Shown: positions 31,840 through 41,254 of the stretch, piece after piece
Layout of the letters: each line of letters begins with the position of its first letter
How positions within the stretch are numbered: the stretch's first letter is position 1
Source: Arsenophonus sp052174475
Lineage (GTDB): Bacteria > Pseudomonadota > Gammaproteobacteria > Enterobacterales > Enterobacteriaceae
NCBI GenBank assembly: GCA_052174475.1
Contig: JBQMRO010000044.1
Span: 1 to 64,000, forward strand
Direction of reading: 5' to 3'
DNA: 64,000 nucleotides
Made by a program: the position numbers and the translations under genes
Notes under the pieces: generated by a model
The model's input: only the letters and a program-made list of their open reading frames with translations
Told to the model about the DNA's origin: nothing
Databases searched by the model: none

Positions 31840-33045
31840 ATATATGGAGTTTTGGAAATTTTGGCATGCATCTCCTACTACTGACCTATTTCATAGGTAA
31901 TTTGAAAATAAAAAGATGATATTGAATGAAAACTCTACTTTTACAAGTATCCATGAAATCAGATATTACCTCTGATCTATTACGTGAACTCATCCATAAT
32001 CCTGCCGGGATATGATAAATAGCACCGTTGTTGAGATGGAGCTCGAAGCCATGCTTGCTTAATATGCTTAAGACCATCTTGTCGACGTGCCGACAATCCC
32101 CGTCGGCCTTAACGGTTATTTGTTATAGAGAAATCATACAGACTGATATTAGGAATATTGAAATTAAAGTACCTAAAGTCAAAGGGGTATCACAGCGAGA
32201 TAGAAATATTTTTTCTAAATCTCATTGCTATCACCTTATCTAAAACGTGCGAAAACTTCGAAAAAGTTACTGCCAGTGCTTGCAAGTCATATTCACCACT
32301 GATTTTCATGAAACCTTAAGCTGCTTTTCAATGAGAAAGCGCATGATTTCTCTCTGCTAGTACTATCAACAGAATAAAACAGCGATAGATTGAAGAGGTA
32401 GAGGCAATGTGGTAGGTTGCGTGATGATTTAAACGATACGCATTACATTTATTTCTGAACCGATGATGAAATATACCGTTTTGTTAGTTAAGATGATCGC
32501 ATTTATCTACTGCTCATTTATCGGTGTCACTGCCATCAACGTAAGGAGCTTTGCAGTTGAAGATTCTTCTCAAAAGTTAGAAATAAACTGAGTCGAACTT
32601 CTAGATGGCCTCTGGAAGCGCGTAGATTAACCGTATCCTCCCAGGAATTTCCTAGAGGATACAATAATCAGTTTTAAACTAATGGCAAAGATATTCCCGA
32701 ATAGGCAGAACTAATCCTGTTTGGTACATAAAATAGGATTGATTCTGTCTTGACTCCCCAAAGGCATAGAATCGAAAGTTAAGGGTAAGCTGCAGAAGAG
32801 GTGTAGCTAGCAAGAGAGAGTTGCGATGTTGATAATAAAGCTTTTTTGATGTTTTGTTGGTAAAGTTATTAGCATATATATCCCTGCAGCGATGAAGAAG
32901 GTGGAACTGGCTAATCGTTTTAATCTTGCTGATCCTGGTGCTAAAGAACATCTAATTGAAGGATGAAAATAGATTCACGAAGCATCAGAGTGGAACGTAT
33001 CCCCTGACAGTTATATGCCAGATTTATTAATAACTCTCATGCAAA
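31840..33045 (+). mobile_element. IS256-family relic, plus strand
   Basis: Transposase fragments in order include I-E-I-K-V-P-K-V-K-G (about 32155-32185, compare I-x-V-P-K-V-R) and further stretches aligning to the copies at 7270-8690 and 36300-37690. The 3' end is 'taataactc' at about 33030. No open frame of real length. It cuts off the 3' end of the dead mnmC. Confidence 0.8.
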
Positions 33046-33089
33046 ATCAGATAGCCAATTTTTATCAGCTTTTATATTATAAGCTAACT

Positions 33090-34175
33090 GTACTAAAACG
33101 TTCAAATTGTGTGCAAAGACAATAGCTAACCGTTAAAATTAAGTATAATAGCATTTTGCAAAAATAAAAATTGTAATAAAAATATTCCAACCAATCATAG
33201 CGGCGGGCCCCATTATTATAATGAATAAAATGTGTCTTGACGATTATTGAAAGTGTTTTGTGCTATGCTCTTATGTTATCTTAAGAAGGTAAAATCACCC
33301 TTATTCTCTCTACGTAATAAAGAGAGGTGATCATGATACCGGCAATTCCGCTTTTGCTAATAATGGCAAAATCCATTAGTTGTGAATCTAGTTTGTCGAG
33401 CAAATCATGGATTGTGTAGCACAAGTTGCTTGTTTATGGATAATTAACTGACTAAATATTTTATGTTTACGGCTAAAACCTTTTATTTTTTACTTGAAAA
33501 CCGGCTTTTCTAATCTGTGGTAGAAAATACTAGAAGAAATGAAGTAGCAAAATTCAGCCATCACATGCTTAATTATTATTGTAGCGAACAGTTGTTTACT
33601 TCACATTTTAAGGATTTTTAGCTGGAGTAAAACCATCTAAAAAAACCAAATATTTATTTTATTAAAAAATAAGATTTTAGTTAAGATAAATATATATTAT
33701 ATCGCTAAACTAGCGATTAAGAATGATTGCTTCAGTTTATAACTATTTTATGACAACCCAGTAACGATTGAGGTTATTGTTGATAAATTTATTTATAAAA
33801 AGAAGTAAGGGTTAGATGATACTCTAACATTGATGAACTTCTAATAAATCAGTAATGAAAGAGAGATGTTTTTCAAAGTTTATATAGTGTAAAGTTTATA
33901 ACTAGTTTTTGGTGTTTGTTAGTAAAACTGCATAAATAACTAATAGACTATTAAAATTTAATTTAGTTACCAAAACTGGTTTTCAATAACCGATTATTAG
34001 CTTAGTGAGTGAAAAGCGATTTGGCAACTGATTACTACCTAAGAAAACATATTAGGATTCTTTTAAATTATTTTAGTTAGAAACCTAAACATGAATCAAA
34101 GTGTTCAAAGATAGAGATATTTTGCTCATTTCAGATTAATTTAGATTAGTTAATCTAATTTTTATTAATAAAATT
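33090..34175 (-). pseudogene. mnmC: Decayed mnmC (tRNA 5-methylaminomethyl-2-thiouridine synthesis)
   Basis: Read on the minus strand with frame changes, this region gives V-F-L-G-S-N-Q-L-P-N-R-F (compare V-F-L-G-G-N-Q-L-E-V-R-F), V-F-L-D-G-F-T-P-A-K-N-P (compare F-L-D-G-F-A-P-A-K-N-P) and A-I-I-S-K-S-G-I-A-G (compare A-I-I-G-G-G-I-A-S). These come from the methyltransferase domain and the start of the FAD domain, in the right order. The rest of the FAD domain is missing where the IS256 relic begins. MnmC finishes the mnm5s2U modification of wobble U34. Divergence from fabB is the ancestral arrangement. Confidence 0.85.
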
Positions 34176-34296
34176 ATCTACAATAGATTAAATAATCAGT
34201 TAACTCTAACGAATTTAACCTGAGTATAGTTTAGCTTTTGCTAAAAATATAAAAGTGAATAAAGCTAATATTTTCTATAATTTTACCTGATCGAGC

Positions 34297-34325
34297 TTGC
34301 TCAGCTTACAAGTGTAAGCTAAAAT
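34297..34325 (+). promoter_or_regulatory. fabB promoter with FabR-type operator in the spacer
   Basis: TTGCTC (34297-34302), a 17-nt spacer and TAAAAT (34320-34325) form a sigma-70 promoter. The near-palindrome AGCTTACAAGTGTAAGCT (34303-34320) fills the spacer and matches the FabR operator (AGCGTACAcGTGTxxGCT type), which lies in the same place in E. coli fabB. Confidence 0.7.
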
Positions 34326-34376
34326 AACAAACTAAGATCCCAGTAAATGAATTTTGACTATGAGGTAAAATAATCA

Positions 34377-35597
34377 ATGAAGCGTACAGTCATCACTGGT
34401 CTGGGCATTGTCTCTAGCATAGGTAACAACCAGCAAGAGGTACTAGCTTCCCTTAAAACGGGTCGTTCTGGCATCAGGTTTTCAGAAGAATTTAAAAAAA
34501 TGGGTTTACGCAGCCATATCTGGGGTAATATTCAACTGACGGAAGATGATATTAAACAAAAGATTGACCGCAAAATTCTTCGTTTTATGAGTGATTGCTC
34601 AATTTATGCCTACTTGGCAATGAAAGAGGCTATTCAGGACGCTAAACTTACAGAAGAGCAGATATCAAATATTCGTACCGGTTTAATTGCTGGTTCTGGT
34701 GGCGGTTCACCCAGTAATCAAGTGGCTGGTTCTGATGGTATGCGTACCAAAGGATTACGTGGTGTTGGCCCCTATATGGTGACCAAAGCAATGGCTTCTG
34801 GTATCTCAGCTTGTTTAGCTACGCCGTTTAAAATTAAGGGCGTTAATTATTCTATTAGCTCTGCTTGTTCAACTTCAGCGCATTGTATTGGTCATGCAGT
34901 TGAGTTGATTCAGTTAGGTAAACAGGATCTTATTTTTGCTGGCGGTGGTGAAGAACTAAGCTGGGAATTAACCTGTGAATTTGATGCAATGGGGGCATTA
35001 TCTACTAAATATAATGCAACACCAGAAAAAGCTTCACGTACCTATGACCAAGATCGGGATGGTTTTGTAATTGCTGGTGGCGGTGGTATGGTTTTGGTAG
35101 AAGAGTTAGAGCATGCTTTGGCACGTGGCGCCAAAATTTATGCTGAAATTGTTGGTTATGGAGCAACTTCAGACGGTTATGATATGGTTGCCCCGTCAGG
35201 TGAAGGGGCAGCGCGATGTATAAAAATGGCATCGGCTAATGTCAATCAAGTTGATTATATCAATACTCATGGCACTTCAACGCTAGTTGGTGATACAAAA
35301 GAGCTAGAAGCGATTATTGAAGTGTTTGGTATCAATACGCCAGCGATTTCAGCTACTAAAGCAATGACTGGGCATTCTCTGGGTGCGGCTGGGGTACATG
35401 AAGTTATTTATAGTTTATTGATGCTAGAATATGGATTTATTGCTCCAAGCATTAATATTGATAATTTGGATGAAAAAGCGCAAACAATAAATATTGTTAC
35501 GCAGCCAACTAATAAGAAATTAAATACGGTAATGTCAAATAGTTTTGGTTTTGGTGGAACTAATGCTTCATTGGTAATGAGTAAATATTATTCGTAA
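34377..35597 (+). CDS. fabB: 3-oxoacyl-[acyl-carrier-protein] synthase I
   Basis: FabB condenses malonyl-ACP with acyl-ACP and is specifically needed to extend the cis-3-decenoyl intermediate to unsaturated fatty acids. The 406-residue product equals E. coli FabB. The catalytic triad is intact: Cys in S-S-A-C-S-T-S-A-H-C (about 163), His in N-T-H-G-T-S-T (about 298) and His in M-T-G-H-S-L-G-A-A-G (about 333). The C-terminal S-N-S-F-G-F-G-G-T-N loop is present. It stands alone between dead mnmC and a dead permease, with a well-kept promoter. Confidence 0.97.
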   Translation: MKRTVITGLGIVSSIGNNQQEVLASLKTGRSGIRFSEEFKKMGLRSHIWGNIQLTEDDIKQKIDRKILRFMSDCSIYAYLAMKEAIQDAKLTEEQISNIRTGLIAGSGGGSPSNQVAGSDGMRTKGLRGVGPYMVTKAMASGISACLATPFKIKGVNYSISSACSTSAHCIGHAVELIQLGKQDLIFAGGGEELSWELTCEFDAMGALSTKYNATPEKASRTYDQDRDGFVIAGGGGMVLVEELEHALARGAKIYAEIVGYGATSDGYDMVAPSGEGAARCIKMASANVNQVDYINTHGTSTLVGDTKELEAIIEVFGINTPAISATKAMTGHSLGAAGVHEVIYSLLMLEYGFIAPSINIDNLDEKAQTINIVTQPTNKKLNTVMSNSFGFGGTNASLVMSKYYS

Positions 35598-35609
35598 TTT
35601 TTTTATCTT

Positions 35610-36290
35610 TATTAGTGCATGGCGATGATGATTAAAGAGTTGCATTGTAGAGGTACGTAATTGTTGCGCTAAAAATAAAACTGAATAAAATACTACAGTC
35701 TCAATAATTAAATTGATAACTATGTATTTTCATTTAAAAATAATACAGCGATAATAGCAGTAAATACTGATAATAGATTCATAAACATTGAGGTTGTATT
35801 AGATACAAGTTAATCCACACCTTGTGGATCCATAAATAATGTGCAATCAGAAAGGGTAGCAAATGCCGCTAAATAGGATTTAGTTAATGTTTTTCCGCTA
35901 TAATTTCTACTGTTCTAACCAGTAGAAATTTAGGAAAATAGTAGGATTATATTAAAGATAATTTAGATGTAAAATGCTTACAAAGCATTGGGTAATATAT
36001 TTTGTTAACGCTTGTTTAAAACATATAGAAAATAAGAGAAAGTAGAAATAAACATTAGTAAAGCTCCGATTCCATTCTCTGCATAAAAATATTATTAGAT
36101 CACCTTGATTACTGATCAAGGTATGTAAATCAAATTAAAGATAAAAGGCTACCGATTACGGTATTAATCGTAATAATAGTACGTATAGCACAAAGATTTT
36201 TAATTATCACTGTTAATAACAGAATATTAAAATTTAATACTTTTATAAAGGTTTACTAATCGTGTTTTAGGATAAAAACAAATTTAAGTT
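35610..36290 (-). pseudogene. Probable decayed EamA/DMT-type permease
   Basis: On the minus strand, a clear hydrophobic segment reads L-V-S-N-T-T-S-M-F-M-N-L-L-S, continuing V-F-T-A-I-I-A-V-L-F-L-N-E (about 35720-35810), the pattern of the last helices of EamA-family drug/metabolite transporters. Upstream sequence is too eroded to read. No start or continuous frame survives. The exact ortholog is unknown. Two strong hairpins (35902-35930 and 36102-36122) lie within it. Confidence 0.45.
35902..35930. repeat. Perfect 11-bp inverted repeat
   Basis: AATTTCTACTG and CAGTAGAAATT are separated by 7 nt. A second perfect repeat, ACCTTGAT / ATCAAGGT with a 5-nt loop, lies at 36102-36122. Neither has a T-tract. 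Their role is unknown. Confidence 0.6.
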
Positions 36291-36299
36291 ATATTTATT

Positions 36300-37690
36300 T
36301 CTAGTGTATGAGGTTTCAGAGATGCCAGTGCATCCTACTGATTGATTTCATAAATAATTTCAACAAAAGAGATGATATGTTATAAAAAACCTAGCCTATA
36401 GGTATCAACGATATTAGATATTACCTATATTTCATTGAATGAAATTATCCGTAATAGCGTGCCAGTTAGCTGATTGATAGGCCTCGCTGTTGAACTGGGG
36501 GGTCGAAGCCATACTGCAAAAACATAATTAACGCTACATTTACTGATAGTTGGGAGGAAACCCCCAACGATCGTAATGGGTTTTTTATAGCAAACTCATA
36601 AAAATGAGTATTTATGATATTGATACTAAAGTGCTTCAGATTCAGAAGACCTTAAAAACAACAGAGTGTGCTTCAACAGTTAGTTGCTGCGCCTTATTTG
36701 AATCTTATAAAAGTAGCGAAGAATTGCTACTTGGTTGGTAGCAAATAGGAATCTCAATCGGAAATTTTATGAAACTATTGGATATTTTTTGGTGAAAGAA
36801 GAAATCAGCTACTAGCTTACTAGTACTATCAGCAAATTAACCAGCGATGGTTTGAAGAGAATCGGCAATTGGACGACTGTATGATTTAAGCGATACGCGC
36901 TACATTATTTCTTTGCCAATGATTGTGCCCTTCTGTTAGGGAAGCTGAACGCCTTTATCTCCTGCTTATTATTGACGTCACTAAGCATGGATATAATGAG
37001 CTAATTTTAGTTAAAGAAAGTTATTTAAAGTCAGAAACGAACCAGCTAAACCTCTCAATAGCTTGAGATTGAGCGGAGCTTAATTCTTTCCCCCAGGATT
37101 TCTAGAGATTCATTTTTTGTTGGTTTTTGGAATTCAATACCAAAAATATTCCTGGGCATGTAGCAGGAATGCCATTAGCTACATAAAATAGTTAATGCGC
37201 TAGCTTCACTTCCCCTCCAAAGACATGCAATCAAAAGTTTAAGGCTTGAGATACGGGATATTTGGTTAGCAGAAAGCTGCGATGTTGCTAATAAAGTTTT
37301 TTTGATACTTTATTGGCAAAGTTATCAGCGAAGTATCCTGCAGCGATAAGGAAGCTAAAGAAATATTAAGAAGAGGTGTTGGTATTCTACGACTTCCTAT
37401 CAGCAAATTAAGCAAATAAGAACGATGAATACGATTGAGTCGGGCTTTGTGACAGTAAAGGGATATGGAAGTCGATGGCCAAAACACTATGGTTTGTAAA
37501 AACCATCCTTTCAATGAAATTAAAGCTATTTCCGTTTACTAAAAGCTGGAAAACTGCTAAGGAGATCTTAGCTTTACAAGCCTGCTGGTAAATAACATTC
37601 AATTTAAAATTGAATAACAGATTTATTAAGCATAATAGCAGAGCCTGATCGTTATAAACCAGATTTACTAATAATTTGATCTGCAATCTT
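36300..37690 (+). mobile_element. IS256-family relic, plus strand
   Basis: This almost full-length dead element aligns with the copy at 7270-8690 from the 5' region ('gatgccagtgcatcctactg', about 36321) to the 3' terminal block (37620-37680). Short open stretches on the minus strand (37266-37710) are shadows. It joins an IS1595 relic at its 3' end. Confidence 0.8.
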
Positions 37691-38290
37691 TCTTTATTTT
37701 TACTCCGCATCTCCTTCGTTTTTATAGATTTCCTATGTGGAATATAATGTTTTTTCTTAAAGGATTAAGAAAAATATTTCGTAGACTTAAACAATACTAC
37801 TTAGGCACTTATCTTAGCTGTCATAGCTAAAGCAAGGAAGCAGTGCCGTCATTTAAATTCTGTTTTAAAAATTAGTGCCTCCTTGTCTTATTGACTCCTA
37901 TAAAGACAAACTATTCAACATATATCACAGATAACTAAAGCATTTATCCTTGTGATTTAATTTCACTAGAAAATTTTTAGTAAGATGTTAAATCTTTTCC
38001 TGTAATTGAGGATTTTACAATGATATCGCTGTAATGCTAATGGATATCCTAGCAGATAAACGTACTCATTGTAATAACATGGACAGGATAAAGTGCAATA
38101 AGTTGCTTCAATTCATAAATCTATATCATCAGATTATCGCTGAGGCAAACTAATGAAATTCAGTTTTATGTTATCAGTGAATTAGAAAAGAATTTCTTTA
38201 ATCAGTATGACTGTTTACTTTTTGATGATAACCGCTATATCGTAAATCATTCATGCAATATAAGAGATTTCTAGCAACAACTTTTGCTTA
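37691..38290 (-). mobile_element. IS1595-family relic, minus strand, N-terminal half
   Basis: Its minus strand carries the IS1595 N-terminal half, from the zinc-ribbon region to a drifted V-Y-E-I-F-F version of V-D-E-T-F-F near 37770-37790. The C-terminal half is cut off where the IS256 relic ends. It is also the likely cause of the truncation of cra on its other side. Confidence 0.65.
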
Positions 38291-38339
38291 ACATAGCCGA
38301 TCATCGTTATCATCTCGTTCTTTTCATTTATCAATAGTA

Positions 38340-38880
38340 AATTCGGGTATGTCATAACGCTTAGCTAAAGTAAGCGCAGGCTATTCTTCTGGCTTGAAGA
38401 ATAGCGTTGATTTTAGGTATTGTATTTGCCTAATGATAAAGATACATCATATCATGATTATATTTTGTCATCAACTATATCCTACAATAGTCATTTTGCA
38501 AGAAATCTAGCTGCGCAACTAGATGGTCTATATAATGATCTTATACCAAACAACTAAGTTATAATAAAATGCCGGAAGTATTTTTATCATATAATTTCTA
38601 TTAAAGGGTAAAAGATGTGATGTTAATGTATAATTAAGAATTAGCAAATGATATTGTGATTGCAACTTTTAACGATAATGAATTGTTAGATTTTTACCTG
38701 TTTAGCATTATTACTTATTAAAGTCATCAAGATATTGCTGATAAACTAATAGAACTGATATTAGCAAGTTTAAGTGAAATAATAAGATAAGCATTGCTTA
38801 TAATAGGTATTAAGCGTGATATTTTCTGAGATGGTGGTAGTTTGAGCCGTTTAACTTAACTTAAGTTAAAAACATTAAAT
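38340..38880 (+). pseudogene. cra: Decayed cra (fruR) catabolite repressor/activator
   Basis: The C-terminus is unmistakable: D-I-V-I-A-T-F-N-D-N-E-L-L-D-F (about 38648-38693; compare D-L-A-I-A-T-F-G-D-N-E-L-L-D-F), then I-L-A-S-L-S-E and I-K-R-D-I-F. Around 38370-38480, a drifted stretch follows the A-A-G-L-R-x-G-R-T-x-S-I-G-L region. The helix-turn-helix end is lost, probably to the IS1595 insertion. Cra balances glycolysis and gluconeogenesis in enterobacteria. Its place just upstream of mraZ is ancestral. Confidence 0.85.
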
Positions 38881-39500
38881 CAAATTTTAAAAAAAATGAG
38901 TTATGAAAATGGCGAATTTTTTAAAAACTAATCAACAATTAACAATAAATAGTAATTATTTAGATAATTTTAACAAAATTGTTTCGAACATTAAGACTTA
39001 TTCATAAAATTATGTATTCTATAATATAGAATATTTTCTATTAAAAGTGTAGACTTTATATTATTAACGATATAAATAATTACTGTATATTTATTAATAT
39101 ATACAATACACTAATAAATAATATCAGTTATATGATAAATAGTTTTAAGAAAGTTTAACTAATTGTTATTTATATGAACGAAGTGTTCTTTTAAGAATGA
39201 TTTAAAATGAAAAATTGATTGTATATTTAGTTTTATTTCATTTTTTTACAAAAAAAAAAGTTTTAAGAATAAACATAAGTATATAAATTAATTTATTCAA
39301 ATTTATTATAACGTTAATTATTTTTAATTTTTCACTCGTCAAAAAACTCACCCAATCATATTCCAATATTATTCTGTAAATAATACTAAATCTCTGCGGC
39401 TGTTGCTTGACAAGATTTTTATACCCTTCATAAACTCTATACTATAAGTAGAAAATTCTGCTGTAATATGATGATTTTATTATATAAGAGTTGAAAAGAT
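38881..39500 (+). promoter_or_regulatory. Long AT-rich leader of the dcw cluster with a promoter candidate
   Basis: There is no gene in this 620-nt stretch. TTGACA (39407-39412) followed after 18 nt by TAAACT (39431-39436), 64 bp before the dead mraZ start, sits where the main mra promoter is expected. I see no cluster of TGGG repeats, the MraZ-binding pattern. Confidence 0.5.
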
Positions 39501-39957
39501 ATGTTCGTTGAACAGCGTTCGTGAATCTTAATAGTAAAGGATGGTTTTATGCCTATATGCTAGGCAATTTGTTGAACTATAAGTCTTGAATGTCAGATGG
39601 TTTTACTACCCATTAGTATCAGCTATGCTTAGTACTTTATACATTACCTAAGTTGAAAATTATTAAAAATTATCACAGCTTTCTATTTATATAGAAGTCT
39701 AGCTAAACGTAGTATTCAGTGTTTATTGTTTGGACATGGAAGTAAGTATCAGATGAATACTACAGGTCGTTTTTTTCGCTAATATCTTGCATTAACATAA
39801 GGGAGGGATCAAAAAGGCAGTTATGCTGATTAATCAAATTAATAAATTTGAGTTATGGAATGAATAGACTTGGTATCAACAAGTACAAACAGATGTTAAG
39901 ACTGAATAGAACGTAAATAAACCATTATCAATGCGGTTAGAGGATTTATCTATTTAA
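39501..39957 (+). pseudogene. mraZ: Decayed mraZ (dcw transcriptional regulator)
   Basis: The ATG at 39501 and the stop at 39955-39957 bracket a gene of normal mraZ size (152 codons), but it is full of stops. Readable pieces are C-L-L-F-G-H-G-S-K-Y-Q-M (compare L-L-L-G-H-A-S-E-C-Q-M-D), N-K-F-E-L-W-N-E then T-W-Y-Q-Q-V (compare F-N-K-F-E-L-W-D-E-T-T-W-H-Q-Q-V) and the end R-L-E-D-L-S-I. MraZ represses the dcw operon in E. coli. Its end touches rsmH. Confidence 0.92.
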
Positions 39958-39958
39958 T

Positions 39959-40912
39959 ATGATAAACAGTCAATTTAAACATATCAGTGTGCTTCTTAAT
40001 GAAGCAGTTAATGGATTAAATATAAAAGAAAATGGCATTTATGTTGACGGTACTTTTGGACGAGGAGGGCACTCTCAATTAATTCTCTCTCAGTTAGGCA
40101 ATGAAGGACGTCTGATAGCGATAGATCGTGATCCACATGCTGTGATAGCTGCTAAAAAAATAATTACTGATGATAGGTTTTTAATTAAATATGGTTCTTT
40201 TTCTCAATTACCAACTTTTCTTGCAGAAGAGGGATTGGTTGGTAAAATTGATGGTGTACTACTTGATTTAGGTCTTTCATCACCGCAATTAGATGATCCA
40301 GCGCGAGGTTTTTCTTTTATGCGCGATGGTCCATTAGATATGCGAATGGATCCGACAACAGGTCAATCTGCTGCTGAATGGTTAATGAAGGCGGAAGAAT
40401 CAGACATAGCCTGGGTATTGAAAGCTTATGGCGAAGAACGATTTGCAAAAAGAATTGCAAAAGCGATTGTGACTCGTAACCATCATTCAATAAAAGAACC
40501 GTTAACACGGACAACAGAACTCGCAGAGTTGATAGCACAAGTTACTCCGTTTAAGAAGAAAAATAAACACTCGGCTACGCGATCGTTTCAAGCAATTCGT
40601 ATTTATATTAATAATGAATTGGAAGAAATAAGAAAAGTACTAGAAGGGTCATTGAAGATATTGGCACCGCATGGACGGTTGTCGATTATTAGCTTTCACT
40701 CATTGGAAGATAGACTGGTTAAGCGTTTCATCCGAGAGCATAGCAAAGGACCAAAAGTCTTAGTCAGATTACCATTAACCGATGTGCAATTAAAAGCAAT
40801 TGGTAGCCCGATATTGAAAGTGTTAGGTAAAATAAAACCGACAGCAATAGAGGTTATCAAAAACCCACGAGCAAGAAGTTCAGTTGTGCGTTATGCTGAA
40901 ATGTTAGAATAA
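39959..40912 (+). CDS. rsmH: 16S rRNA (cytosine(1402)-N(4))-methyltransferase RsmH
   Basis: RsmH (MraW) N4-methylates C1402 in the 16S decoding centre with SAM. The 317-residue product (313 in E. coli) starts M-I-N-S-Q-F-K-H-I-S-V-L-L-N-E-A-V-N-G-L, with SAM-binding G-T-F-G-R-G-G-H-S (about 31-39), D-R-D-P-H-A and L-D-L-G-L-S-S-P-Q-L-D (about 103-113), and the late S-F-H-S-L-E-D-R motif. It is now the first intact gene of the dcw cluster, 2 nt after the dead mraZ and 2 nt before ftsL. Confidence 0.96.
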   Translation: MINSQFKHISVLLNEAVNGLNIKENGIYVDGTFGRGGHSQLILSQLGNEGRLIAIDRDPHAVIAAKKIITDDRFLIKYGSFSQLPTFLAEEGLVGKIDGVLLDLGLSSPQLDDPARGFSFMRDGPLDMRMDPTTGQSAAEWLMKAEESDIAWVLKAYGEERFAKRIAKAIVTRNHHSIKEPLTRTTELAELIAQVTPFKKKNKHSATRSFQAIRIYINNELEEIRKVLEGSLKILAPHGRLSIISFHSLEDRLVKRFIREHSKGPKVLVRLPLTDVQLKAIGSPILKVLGKIKPTAIEVIKNPRARSSVVRYAEMLE

Positions 40913-40914
40913 TA

Positions 40915-41232
40915 ATGACTGCAGAAAAATATAGCTTAATTAGGATCATTGGTTATGATATTTTCCGATACGGAACTATTCCATTAATTCTATTGATAGT
41001 GATTATTATATCAGCGATTTCAATTATCACCATCAGTCATCAAACACGATTATTAACGGCACAAAAGGATTTGATGACAAAAGAAAAGGAATCTTTAGAT
41101 ATAGAATGGCGCAATTTAATTTTGGAAGAGAGCTCATTAGGAAATCATAGTCGAATTGAACGCATTTCGATAGAAAGGCTACAAATGATCCATATAGATC
41201 TAACGCAAGAACATGTTGTGATTGCAAAGTAG
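40915..41232 (+). CDS. ftsL: Cell division protein FtsL
   Basis: FtsL is a small bitopic protein that forms the FtsQLB complex and activates FtsWI at the septum. The 105-residue product is shorter than E. coli FtsL (121), mainly in the cytoplasmic N-terminus. One membrane helix lies at about 21-42, followed by a periplasmic coiled coil with Q-T-R-L-L-T-A-Q and the conserved L-D-I-E-W-R-N-L-I-L-E-E-S. It is tightly packed between rsmH and ftsI. Confidence 0.92.
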   Translation: MTAEKYSLIRIIGYDIFRYGTIPLILLIVIIISAISIITISHQTRLLTAQKDLMTKEKESLDIEWRNLILEESSLGNHSRIERISIERLQMIHIDLTQEHVVIAK

Positions 41233-41254
41233 TTTTAGTAAATAGGTAAATAAC

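Noticed and set aside
33321..33400. Possible small peptide with a good ribosome site (M-I-P-A-I-P-L-L-L)
   Set aside because: The sequence is antisense to the FAD motif of the mnmC pseudogene, which explains it better.
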